Origin: JABSQH01 sp039177505
GTDB lineage: Bacteria; Actinomycetota; Acidimicrobiia; Acidimicrobiales; Ilumatobacteraceae
Direction: 5' to 3'
Assembly (NCBI GenBank): GCA_039177505.1
Contig: JBCDFR010000019.1
Coordinates: 5,760 to 69,759, forward strand
Length of the DNA stretch: 64,000 nucleotides
The notes under the pieces are model-generated. The model saw nothing but the letters and a program-made list of their open reading frames with translations, had not been told where the DNA came from and ran no database searches. A program made the translations under genes and the position numbers. Positions 25,709-33,603 of this stretch are shown here, piece after piece. The number at the start of each line of letters is the position of its first letter. Positions within the stretch are counted from its first letter, which is position 1.

Positions 25709-26127
25709 TCGATCGCCTGCCTCGGAACGGGTGGCTCGGTGGCCCGCCGTGCGCCGGCCACGGTGGCGCTGACCCCGCCGAGCAGCGTGACGGCGACGTA
25801 GACCACGGCGAGCGCGGCGCGCCCGCCGTCGACGAGTTGATCGACCTCGACAGCGAAGGCCGAGTACGTGGTGAACCCTCCCAATACGCCGGTGACCGCG
25901 AACGTCCACGTTCTCGACGTGGGTTCGATGAACGCCGCCGCAAGGCCGATCAGCGCACAGCCGATGAGATTGACGATCAGCGTTGGCCATGGCCACGACG
26001 CCGTGTTGCCGTCGTCCCAGAAGGTTGTCGCCGCGATCTCGTCGATACTCAACCGAGCTGTTGCGCCTAGCGCTCCACCGATGCCGATGACCAGCAACTT
26101 CAGCCCGGATTCATACCGACTTCTCAC
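25705..26127 (-). CDS. crcB: fluoride channel Fluc/CrcB, subunit 1
   Basis: Up to 140 residues; four transmembrane helices with GIGGALGATARL, TLIVNLIGCALIG (pore Asn) and LGGFTTYSAFAVE. It is the first of two overlapping crcB genes that probably form a heterodimeric fluoride channel. The start is uncertain: ATG 26151 would overlap the divergent regulator start, so GTG 26127 is used here, and TTG 26097 just before LVIGIGG is also plausible. The gene diverges from the response-regulator gene with almost no spacer. Confidence 0.85.
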   Translation of the reverse strand: MRSRYESGLKLLVIGIGGALGATARLSIDEIAATTFWDDGNTASWPWPTLIVNLIGCALIGLAAAFIEPTSRTWTFAVTGVLGGFTTYSAFAVEVDQLVDGGRAALAVVYVAVTLLGGVSATVAGARRATEPPVPRQAIE

Positions 26128-26143
26128 CACCGGAGGCCAGACT

Positions 26144-26872
26144 ATGGCCATGGTGGAGCAGGCCAACGACGGCGTCGATGGGGCGGCGGTGCTGATCGCC
26201 GAGGACGACCGAGCGGTGCGCAGCTCGCTCGAGCGCGCGCTCATCCTCGAGGGGTATGCCGTGACTACCGCGGTCAACGGTGCTGAAGCACTCGACGCGA
26301 TCAAGAACGAGGAGCCCGACGTGTTGCTGCTCGACGTGTCGATGCCGATCGTCGATGGCCTCACGGTGAGCCGCGTGCTGCGAGCGGAGCACAGCCGCTT
26401 GCCGATTCTCATGTTGACGGCGCGCACCGACACCAGTGATCGGGTCGCCGGGCTCGATGCCGGTGCCGACGACTATCTCCCCAAGCCGTATGACCTCGGT
26501 GAGCTGCTCGCCCGGCTTCGTGCCCTCCTGCGGCGGTCGAACTACGACCGCCACGGTGGTGATGCGCCGGCACCGTTGACAGTGGCCGACCTCCGTATCG
26601 ATCCGGCTGCGCGGCGCGTGTTCCGCGGCGATCGCGAGATCGAACTGTCGAAGACCGAGTTCGATCTGCTCGAGTTGCTCGTCGAACACCAAGGAATCGT
26701 GCTCGACCACACGACGATCTACGAGCGGATCTGGCACTACGACTTCGGCCCCGACTCGAAGAACCTTGCGGTGTACATCGGCTACCTGCGTCGCAAGACA
26801 GAAGCCGAGGGCGAACCGCGGTTGGTGCACACGGTGCGCGGTGTCGGGTACACCGTGCGGCCGACGACGTGA
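26144..26872 (+). CDS. OmpR-family response regulator (MprA-like)
   Basis: A 242-residue two-component regulator. The receiver domain has the acidic pair EDD at 20-22, phospho-acceptor Asp64 in LLLDVSMP, Thr in MLTART and Lys in PKPYD. The C-terminal winged helix (DLRIDPAARRVFRGDREIELS ... NLAVYIGYLRRK) is of OmpR/PhoB type. The ATG at 26144 is supported by GGAGG seven bases upstream. The kinase gene follows 27 bases later, so the pair forms a two-component system. The layout resembles actinobacterial MprAB/TcrXY systems, which respond to envelope stress; the signal here is unknown. Confidence 0.93.
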   Translation: MAMVEQANDGVDGAAVLIAEDDRAVRSSLERALILEGYAVTTAVNGAEALDAIKNEEPDVLLLDVSMPIVDGLTVSRVLRAEHSRLPILMLTARTDTSDRVAGLDAGADDYLPKPYDLGELLARLRALLRRSNYDRHGGDAPAPLTVADLRIDPAARRVFRGDREIELSKTEFDLLELLVEHQGIVLDHTTIYERIWHYDFGPDSKNLAVYIGYLRRKTEAEGEPRLVHTVRGVGYTVRPTT

Positions 26873-26899
26873 TGGTCGCCCGATGACACGAGCGTCCTG

Positions 26900-28204
26900 A
26901 TGGGGCTGCGCTGGAAAATCGCTCTGGCACTGGCAACGATCTCGTTCGTCGCCACGGCGGCGGTCGGCGTGATCGGATACCGCTCGACGAGCGCCCGGCT
27001 GCTCGAGGAGATCGACCGATCGATGCAGGCGGCGACGACCCAGCTCGTAGGGCAGACGTTCGGCGGACGGGTCGAAGTGCCGAACCCGGCGTTGCTCGAC
27101 GTGTACTCGGTGCGCGTGCTCGATCGCTCGGGCGAGGTCGTTGGATCGTCGTTCGACGAAGAGTTTCCACTCGACGACGACGCCAAGGTGCTGATCGGCG
27201 CTCCACGGACGATCGACCGGGCCACCGTGGAGGTCGAGGGCGAGAACTATCGCGTGCACACCCTCGGCCTCGGCGGGGGAGCGGTGCAGGTGGCTCGCTC
27301 GCTGGAAGAGATCGATGCCGTGCTCGAGGACCTCCGGCGGCGAACGGCCCTGCTCGTGGTCTTCGTTGCCATCGCTGCCGCAGCGGTCGGGTGGTTGATC
27401 GCCGGGACGGTGGCCGCCCCACTTCTTCGGTTGACCAGAGCGGCCGAGACCGTCGAGCAGTCGGGGCGTCTCGATGTAGAGGTCCCCGGCACCGGTCCCG
27501 ACGAAGTCGGCAGGCTTGGGGCGGCGTTCCGGAGCATGCTCGGCGCACTCGGCCAGTCACGCGCCGAGCAGCAGCGGTTGGTACAGGATGCCGGCCATGA
27601 GCTGCGCACTCCGCTGACCTCTCTCCGTACGAACCTGTCGGTGCTGCGACGCCACGACGACCTCGCCGACGACATGCGCCAGCAGGTGCTCGACGACCTC
27701 GACGAAGAGGTCGGTGAGCTGACCGAACTCGTCAACGAGTTGGTCGCGGTGGCGTCCGGCGACCTCAGTGATCAGCCGCCCGAGCCGGTGGCGCTTGGTG
27801 AGGTGGCCGCTGAGGTCGCTCAGCGTGTCGGGCGGCGTCGCGATCGCATCGTCGAGGTCGACGTTCGTGCGGACGTTACCGTCGTCGTGCCGCGCGCTGC
27901 CCTCGATCGGGCGATCACGAACCTGGTCGACAATGCCTGCAAGTTCGATACGTCGGGCGGGCAGATCGACGTGGTGATCGACGGTTCCGAAGTGGTGGTC
28001 GCAGACCGCGGGCCTGGTGTGCCCGATGACGAGCGTCAGCGCATCTTCGATCGGTTCCATCGCAGTGAGATGGCGCGGACGATGCCGGGATCGGGATTGG
28101 GGCTGGCGATCGTGCGCGAGTTCGTCGAGGCCCAGGGCGGTGTCGTCTTCGCCCGCCAGCGAGTCGGCGGTGGTGCTGAGATCGGCTTCCGGCTGGGCCC
28201 CTGA
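26900..28204 (+). CDS. sensor histidine kinase (MprB-like)
   Basis: A 434-residue membrane kinase. The first transmembrane helix spans about residues 6-26 and the second about 150-172, with an extracytoplasmic sensor domain of ~120 residues between. HAMP follows (PLLRLTRAAETVEQSG), then the dimerisation/phosphoacceptor helix DAGHELRTPLTSLRTN with His233, the N-box NLVDNACKFD, and ADRGPGVPDDE and GSGLGLAIV of the ATPase. It pairs with the regulator just upstream. A possible target, the membrane-anchored acidic protein at 28349, lies immediately downstream. Confidence 0.93.
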   Translation: MGLRWKIALALATISFVATAAVGVIGYRSTSARLLEEIDRSMQAATTQLVGQTFGGRVEVPNPALLDVYSVRVLDRSGEVVGSSFDEEFPLDDDAKVLIGAPRTIDRATVEVEGENYRVHTLGLGGGAVQVARSLEEIDAVLEDLRRRTALLVVFVAIAAAAVGWLIAGTVAAPLLRLTRAAETVEQSGRLDVEVPGTGPDEVGRLGAAFRSMLGALGQSRAEQQRLVQDAGHELRTPLTSLRTNLSVLRRHDDLADDMRQQVLDDLDEEVGELTELVNELVAVASGDLSDQPPEPVALGEVAAEVAQRVGRRRDRIVEVDVRADVTVVVPRAALDRAITNLVDNACKFDTSGGQIDVVIDGSEVVVADRGPGVPDDERQRIFDRFHRSEMARTMPGSGLGLAIVREFVEAQGGVVFARQRVGGGAEIGFRLGP

Positions 28205-28242
28205 AGATCGAATCTGGTGCTGGGTCTCTCACCGATCTCACA

Positions 28243-28271
28243 ACTACTTCGAGCGAGACGCTCACCGTAGT
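28243..28271 (+). other. two-tier hairpin between kinase and downstream gene
   Basis: ACTAC (28243-28247) pairs with GTAGT (28267-28271), and inside it GAGCG pairs with CGCTC around an AGA loop; the tiers are separated by a symmetric 3x3 internal loop. There is no T-run, so a classical terminator is unlikely. It could be an attenuator, mRNA-stability element or operator for the next gene. Confidence 0.45.
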
Positions 28272-28348
28272 GGTGCACCGTGTTCTTGGACAACGACACC
28301 GGGCACGTGCTCGGTGCGACTTCCGAGACAGACTTGGAGACGACCCAC

Positions 28349-29128
28349 ATGTCATCGAACGATCCGTTCAGCACGCCGCCGAGTGGCGACCCGATCACGT
28401 CGGCCCCGGCCGAAGAGGCGACTCGCCGCCGCGGACGTGCCGGAATCGCCGTGGGCCTCACGGCAGGACTCATCGGCGGTGCCGCCGCCGGACTCGTCTT
28501 CGGCGTCCCCGGCATCGGCTCGGCATCGGTCAGTGATGCCCCGAGCACGGTGCTCGCCCAGGTGGACGACACCGAGGCGCCGAGCGAGGAGGATCGCGTC
28601 GCCGCGCGGGCGGAGCGGCTGCGTGAATTCCTGCAACCGCTCGTCGACGACGCCGTGATCGACGCAGCGCAGGCGGACGCCATCGCCGAATACATGGTCG
28701 AGAACGCTCCCGAGCGTCCCGGCAAGGGCCAGCGAGGCCCTGGCAGCCGAGGCGCCGGAGTGATCAATGAAGCGGTGACCGATCTGCTCGGTCTCACCCC
28801 TGCCGAGTTGCGTGAGCAGCTGATGGATGGAGCGACCCTCGCTGAAGTGGCGACGGGTCAGGGAATCGACCCACAGGACGTCATCGACGAGATCGTCGGC
28901 GAGGCTGAGGAGCGTCTCGACCAAGCCGTGGCCAACGGCCGGCTGGACCAGGCCGAGGCCGACGAGAAGCTCGCCGAGACGACCGAGAGGATCGCCGAGG
29001 TCGTGAACAACGGCCGTTCCGAGGCTGCTCCCGGCGGTTTTGGTCGCGGTGGCCCCGGCGGTTTCGGTCGCGGTGGCCCCGGCGGCTTCGGCGGCGGGCC
29101 CCGCGCCAACGGCCCCCTCGACGGCTGA
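28349..29128 (+). CDS. membrane-anchored acidic protein with Gly-rich tail
   Basis: A 259-residue protein of unknown function. After a short cytoplasmic leader (SSNDPFSTPP ... RRRGRAG) a single hydrophobic helix (AVGLTAGLIGGAAAGLVFG) anchors it. The exported part is acidic and helical, with repeats of an 'xLxxAVxxGRLxQAEADxKL' kind and a TPAELREQLMDGATLAEVA segment found in actinobacterial helical repeat proteins. The tail repeats GGFGRGGPGGFGRGGP, encoded by near-identical DNA. The ATG at 28349 has GGAGA eight bases upstream; the longer GTG start at 28280 is less likely. Position after an MprAB-like system suggests a regulated envelope-stress protein (inference). Confidence 0.7.
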   Translation: MSSNDPFSTPPSGDPITSAPAEEATRRRGRAGIAVGLTAGLIGGAAAGLVFGVPGIGSASVSDAPSTVLAQVDDTEAPSEEDRVAARAERLREFLQPLVDDAVIDAAQADAIAEYMVENAPERPGKGQRGPGSRGAGVINEAVTDLLGLTPAELREQLMDGATLAEVATGQGIDPQDVIDEIVGEAEERLDQAVANGRLDQAEADEKLAETTERIAEVVNNGRSEAAPGGFGRGGPGGFGRGGPGGFGGGPRANGPLDG

Positions 29129-29230
29129 CGCCGGCTGGTTCGTCGGGCTGGGTGGCGCCGCAGCATCGCTGCCAACCCAACTGCTGCCAACTCCCCACCC
29201 TTCCCACCTGGTAGCTCGTAGCGTGACGGT

Positions 29231-31024
29231 GTGATCTGTGTCGATCTCGCCGGCGTCGGCGCCGCCCAGCCCGACAAGATCCTGTTCGAGGGTCTCGATC
29301 TGACAATCGCCTCAGGCGACCGCGTGGCGATCGCCGGGATCAACGGGTCGGGCAAGACAACACTGCTCAACATCTGTACCGGTGCCCTCGTCCCCGACGA
29401 GGGCACCGTGCGGTTCGGTCGGGACGTGCGCACAGCGGTGCTGGCCCAGGAGCCGGCGCTCCCCGCCGGCCCGGTCGGCGCGACCTTTGGCGATCGCTGG
29501 GAAGTTGCTGCTGCGGCGACGGTCCTCGGGGTCGCCGACCTGGTCGACCGTCCGACAGACCAACTGTCGGGCGGGCAGGCCAAGCGAGTTGCGCTGGCAT
29601 CGGTGCTCGCCGACGACGAGTACGGCGAGGTCGACTTGCTCGTGCTCGACGAGCCGACGAACCACCTCGACCTCGAAGCGATCGAGTGGCTCGAACGGCG
29701 GCTCACCGCAATGCGCGCTGCGGTGTTGCTGATCACTCACGACCGACACCTGCTCGATCACCTCACCGCACGTGACGGGGGTCGTGTGGTGGAGCTCGAT
29801 CGTGGTCGGGCCTTCGTGCATCGTGCCGCTCCGGGGCGCAGCGCGTATGCCACCTATCTCGATGGCCGTGCCGAGCGGATGGCTCGTGAGCAGCAGGCCG
29901 AAGCGACGCGTCGCAATCTCGCTCGCCGCGAGCTGGCGTGGCTCCGCCGAGGTGCACCGGCTCGATCGTCGAAGCCGAAGTCGCGGTTGCTCGGCGCGGC
30001 CGCCATCCTCGAAGGCGGTGATCGTCGCGACGACGTGCGCTCCGAGCCGCTGGACTTCGCCGCCGGCACGTATCGCCTTGGCAATCAGGTGATCGAACTC
30101 GACGGTGTGTCGATCGGATTCCCCGGCGAACCGGTGCCGCTCTTGGCTGACCTCGATCTCGTGATCGAGCCTGGCGCACGGTTGGCAGTTGTCGGTCCCA
30201 ATGGTGCGGGCAAGTCGACGCTGCTCGACGTGCTCGCCGACCGTCGTCAGCCCCTGGCGGGCACGGTCCGGCGCGGCTCGACGGTGGTCACCGGTGTTGC
30301 CGACCAGCACGCCGACTCGCTCGATCCCGACGCCATCGTGCGCGAGTTGGTGGCGGGTCCGCACGGCCAGCCCGACCATCGGCACCGAGCGCTGCTCGAA
30401 CGATTCTGGTTCGACACACCGGCGCAGTACGCACCGGTGCGCATGTTGTCGGGTGGTGAACGCCGTCGACTGCAGCTGGTGATGGTGCTCGCCGCCGAGC
30501 CCAACGTGTTGCTCCTGGACGAGCCGACAAACGACTTGGATCTCGACACACTGCGTGCGCTCGAGGACTTTCTCGATGACTGGCCGGGGGCGCTGGTGGT
30601 CGCCAGCCACGATCGCACATTCCTCGATCGCGTGGCTGACCACGTGTTGGCGGTGGAACCTCCGACTTCGGCCGGCTTGTCCGGTCGGGTTCGGCGTGTG
30701 CCAGGCGGTGTGGGCGGATGGTTGGCCGAGCGAGCCGCCGTCGCGCCGTCGGCTCCGAGGTCGGTCGGCACCACCGCGGCACCGCGCCGCGACTGGAAGC
30801 AACGCTCTGGAGGTCCGAGCCCGTCGACGCTGCGCCGCCGTCTACGCGAGGTCGAAAAGACGATGAGTGCGGCGCAACGCAAGGTGTCGGCGCTGACCGA
30901 CGAGTTAGCCGGAACGACCGAACACCAACACCTCGCCCGCCTCGGTGACCAGCTCTCGGCGGCGCAAGGTGAACTCGATGCGGCCGAGTCCGAGTGGCTC
31001 GAGCTCGCTGAGCAGCTCGAATGA
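29231..31024 (+). CDS. ABC-F family ATPase
   Basis: A 597-residue soluble protein with two ABC ATPase domains and no membrane segments. Walker A motifs are GINGSGKTT and GPNGAGKST; signature motifs are LSGGQAKR and LSGGERRR; Walker B motifs are LLVLDEPTNHLDL and VLLLDEPTNDLDL. This is the ABC-F layout: these proteins act on the ribosomal E site, in translation control or antibiotic protection. A basic C-terminal coiled coil (STLRRRLREVEKTMSAAQRK) resembles Uup/EttA-type extensions. It starts with GTG at 29231. A housekeeping or resistance role cannot be told apart here. Confidence 0.92.
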   Translation: MICVDLAGVGAAQPDKILFEGLDLTIASGDRVAIAGINGSGKTTLLNICTGALVPDEGTVRFGRDVRTAVLAQEPALPAGPVGATFGDRWEVAAAATVLGVADLVDRPTDQLSGGQAKRVALASVLADDEYGEVDLLVLDEPTNHLDLEAIEWLERRLTAMRAAVLLITHDRHLLDHLTARDGGRVVELDRGRAFVHRAAPGRSAYATYLDGRAERMAREQQAEATRRNLARRELAWLRRGAPARSSKPKSRLLGAAAILEGGDRRDDVRSEPLDFAAGTYRLGNQVIELDGVSIGFPGEPVPLLADLDLVIEPGARLAVVGPNGAGKSTLLDVLADRRQPLAGTVRRGSTVVTGVADQHADSLDPDAIVRELVAGPHGQPDHRHRALLERFWFDTPAQYAPVRMLSGGERRRLQLVMVLAAEPNVLLLDEPTNDLDLDTLRALEDFLDDWPGALVVASHDRTFLDRVADHVLAVEPPTSAGLSGRVRRVPGGVGGWLAERAAVAPSAPRSVGTTAAPRRDWKQRSGGPSPSTLRRRLREVEKTMSAAQRKVSALTDELAGTTEHQHLARLGDQLSAAQGELDAAESEWLELAEQLE

Positions 31025-31049
31025 CCGGAATCTGGGAGAGAGAGCGCCG

Positions 31050-31856
31050 TCAGAGGAACGACAGCAGGTCGGCGAACTCGGCCTCGGCGTCGACGTCGAT
31101 CCCGCGTTGTTCGAACCAGGTGCAGATGTTCAGCACGTCGCGGTGGAGGAAGTCGAGTCCCTGCATGTTGGCCGCGAGATCGACGGCTTGCGGGAAGTCG
31201 ATGAACCACACCCGGTCGTTCCACCACAGGGTGTTGTACGCCGAGAGGTCGCCATGGGCGTATCCGGCGGCAGTCAACGTGCGCAGTCCGGTGCGGATCT
31301 GGTCGAACGCATCCAACAGCTGTTCCGAGCCGAGTCGGGCCGAGCGCAGCTGGGGGGCAGCTTGGTCGAGATCGCCGATGTACTCCAGGTCGAACACGTC
31401 GTCGCCGTAGGCGATCGGGTACGGCACCGACATGCCGTCGTTCCACGCGCGGGTCATGACCTCGTGTTCGTGTCCGGTCCAGCGGTCTTGGAGGAGCCGT
31501 TTGCCGTACGTCGACATGCGGGCGATGGCGCGTCGGTCACGCGACTTGCGGAACTGGCGACCCTCCCGATACTCGACGTCGCGATGGAACGTCGACGCGC
31601 GCTGCACGCCCATCGCTTCGAGTTGGCCCTTGTGGGTCACCGTGCGTGGGAGATACCGCTTGCGGGCGACGAGACATGTCCGGCCGTCGGGAGCGATGCG
31701 TTGGATCAGGTTGACCTGGGCCTCCTTGCCGGTGGTGATGACGCCGAGGTCGTCTTCGTCGAACGGCTCGTCGACGAGCCAGTCGGGTGGGCCATCGGTG
31801 GGTGACTCGGGGGTCGGATCAGCTGATGATTCGTGGTGCGATTCGTGATGGGACAC
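31050..31856 (-). CDS. RIO1-like serine protein kinase
   Basis: A 268-residue atypical protein kinase of the RIO family. The ATP lysine lies in VARKRYLP, the catalytic loop is YAHGDLSAYN (Asp and Asn), and the metal-binding loop is FIDFPQAVD. The family STGKEA-type P-loop is read as ITTGKEAQVNLIQR. Archaeal and eukaryotic RIO kinases mature the small ribosomal subunit; the bacterial role is poorly known. An acidic/His-rich N-terminal leader of ~25 residues precedes the domain. The 3' end faces the ABC-F gene only 25 bases away. Confidence 0.9.
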   Translation of the reverse strand: MSHHESHHESSADPTPESPTDGPPDWLVDEPFDEDDLGVITTGKEAQVNLIQRIAPDGRTCLVARKRYLPRTVTHKGQLEAMGVQRASTFHRDVEYREGRQFRKSRDRRAIARMSTYGKRLLQDRWTGHEHEVMTRAWNDGMSVPYPIAYGDDVFDLEYIGDLDQAAPQLRSARLGSEQLLDAFDQIRTGLRTLTAAGYAHGDLSAYNTLWWNDRVWFIDFPQAVDLAANMQGLDFLHRDVLNICTWFEQRGIDVDAEAEFADLLSFL

Positions 31857-32065
31857 GGTGCCTCTGCTTGAGGTGCGGGCGGCGCACGCGGCGCCGCAGC
31901 GTCGAGACGACGCATGAACGGAAAGGAACCGGGCCGGCGAGCGCGGTGGCTACGAGCGGGCGCGGTCGGAGGAAACAACGCCGATGACAGTCATGTGCGA
32001 TCGCCCTCCTTCTCCGTAGGCGGCCCGGTGTGGCCGAGCCGTGTGTCCGTGCAGTGCCACGCTAG

Positions 32066-32641
32066 ATCACCGCCGGCCGCCGGCCGAAGGAGTTTCTTCG
32101 TGCGCGTGGCATCGGGGTCGGCGGGGAGACGGCCGGTCTCGACGTGTTCGCCTGCCACCTTGCGCCGGCGCCGATCCACGGACTGCATCGGCGCCTCCAA
32201 GTGCTGGCGATCGACGAGATCATCCGCGAGGCACGTCGCGGCAAGGATCCCGACCCGGTTCCTGGCGGGCCGCCACGGCGCGAGGTACCGGCGTTGTTGT
32301 GTGGCGACTTCAATGCCGAACCGGACAGCGACGAGATCCGGTTTCTGACGTCACTGACCCCGCTCGACGACCGCACGACCTTCTACCAGGACGCGTGGCG
32401 AATGGCCGGCGACGGTCCCGGCTACACCCAGGACTGGCGGGCCAATCCCATCGCCGCATCGATGAACGTCAACCGCAAGCGCATCGACTACGTGTTCGTC
32501 GGGGACCCGTTCCTGCGTGTCGACGGGGCGGGCCGTATCGAGCGCGCCGAGCTGGCCTTCCACGAGCCGCTCACCGGCATCGTCGCCAGCGATCACGTCG
32601 GCCTCGTCGTCGACGTGCGCTGGCCACAACGACCGGCTTGA
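32066..32641 (+). pseudogene. 5'-truncated endonuclease/exonuclease/phosphatase-family gene
   Basis: The frame opens after TAG 32063-32065 and shows only the C-terminal half of the superfamily: LDVFACHLAP (the VTHL strand), CGDFNAEPDSDE (GDFN metal/catalytic motif), NRKRIDYVFVGD and VASDHVGLVVDV (SDH motif). The first ~130 residues, including the WN and LQE motifs, are missing, and the best start (GTG 32144) lies inside the fold. I therefore call it truncated and probably inactive. An N-terminal scrap of the same superfamily is at 16099-16260. Confidence 0.6.
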
Positions 32642-32680
32642 GCAGTCAGGCGGGCGCGCCGACTGACTAGGTTACGCTAG

Positions 32681-33064
32681 ATGCGTGCACTCCTCGTGGT
32701 CCCCCTCCTGCTCGTCGCCGCCTGCGGAAGTGACGACGACAGTGGTGGCGGTGGCGGTGGCGATGCCGATCCAGCCGCCTTCTGTGAGCAGGTGGCGGTT
32801 CTCCAGGCGACCACAGCGCCTGACGAGGATGTGGATCTGGACGAATTCCAGGCCCTGATCGACGTTGCCCCCAGTGAGGTCAGCGGCTCACTCACTTTCC
32901 TCCGCGACGTGTTCGTGCAGATCGAAGAAGCCGGTGACGACGAAGAGGCGCTGCTCGAGATCTTCTCGCTGGTCGACGACCCTGACTTCGCGGAAGCCAA
33001 CGCGACGATCAACGAGTACGTGGCCGACGAGTGCGGCATCGACCTCGAAGCAGCCGACGAGTAA
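32681..33064 (+). CDS. small acidic lipoprotein
   Basis: A 127-residue exported lipoprotein of unknown function. The signal peptide MRALLVVPLLLVAACG has a lipobox with Cys15. A Gly-rich spacer follows, then a mainly helical, strongly acidic domain with two further cysteines (AAFCEQVAVL and ADECGIDL) that may form one disulfide. Proteins with this FCEQ ... DECGI layout are common in actinobacteria and remain uncharacterised. It ends TAA at 33064, and a gene-poor stretch follows. Confidence 0.85.
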   Translation: MRALLVVPLLLVAACGSDDDSGGGGGGDADPAAFCEQVAVLQATTAPDEDVDLDEFQALIDVAPSEVSGSLTFLRDVFVQIEEAGDDEEALLEIFSLVDDPDFAEANATINEYVADECGIDLEAADE

Positions 33065-33603
33065 GCATCGCCCGACGCGGATCACCGGCGTTGTCGACGT
33101 GTCGGTCAGCGGCGACGTGGAAGCCGACGCCATCGAGGTATGTGCAGCTCTTGCGGCCTGGGCCGCGCCGCGCAACCCCGACGCCACCGTTGGCGTGACC
33201 GCGGCTGGTGGCAACACGGTCTACGCCTCTGGCACCGCCGCCGACGGCCGCTGATCGGAGTTTGCTCGCAGTCGGTCGCCGATCTCGCCGAGGCGGATCA
33301 GTTGCTGCAGATGGAGCGGCGCAGTCAGCACGTCTTCGATGAACTGCAACACGTAAACCATCGCCGCGAACACGGCTCCGTACTGCGCGCCATCTGACAC
33401 GAGTTCGACCGGCGCGTAGATCAATAGTGCGATCACGTCAGCCACGACGGTCGAGATCGTCGTCGACGGGATCGATGCGATGTCGCTGGGGGCGAGTGCA
33501 TCGCTGGGTACAACAGCCGCGGAAGCGGAACGACTGCGCCTCGCCAGTCACCGATTGGCGGCGACAGCGTCGGCCCGCTGAGGCTGTGGGCAGCTGTTGT
33601 GCG
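33065..33603. other. decayed gap between lipoprotein and carotenoid oxygenase
   Basis: About 540 bases with no intact gene. On the plus strand a frame ending at 33254 reads SVSGDVEADAIEVCAALA and VGVTAAGGNTVYASG, which looks like real protein, possibly from GTG 33099 (51 residues); I recognise no family. On the minus strand the transporter-like remnant listed separately runs toward 33221. The two fragments converge and overlap by 34 bases, as decayed genes may do. Confidence 0.4.
33221..33547 (-). pseudogene. remnant of an ABC-exporter-like membrane gene
   Basis: The minus-strand frame is open from 33547 to a stop at 33221 (about 108 codons) with no good start before GTG 33445. It reads SIPSTTISTVVADVIALLIY, AQYGAVFAAMVYVLQFIE and HLQQLIRLGEIGDRL. 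This pattern resembles the last transmembrane helices of a six-helix ABC exporter domain, but the rest of the transporter and any ATPase are missing. Identity is tentative. Confidence 0.35.

Noticed and set aside
26128..26151. Fluoride riboswitch upstream of the crcB pair
   Set aside because: The spacer to the divergent regulator is too short and no fluoride aptamer core is seen.
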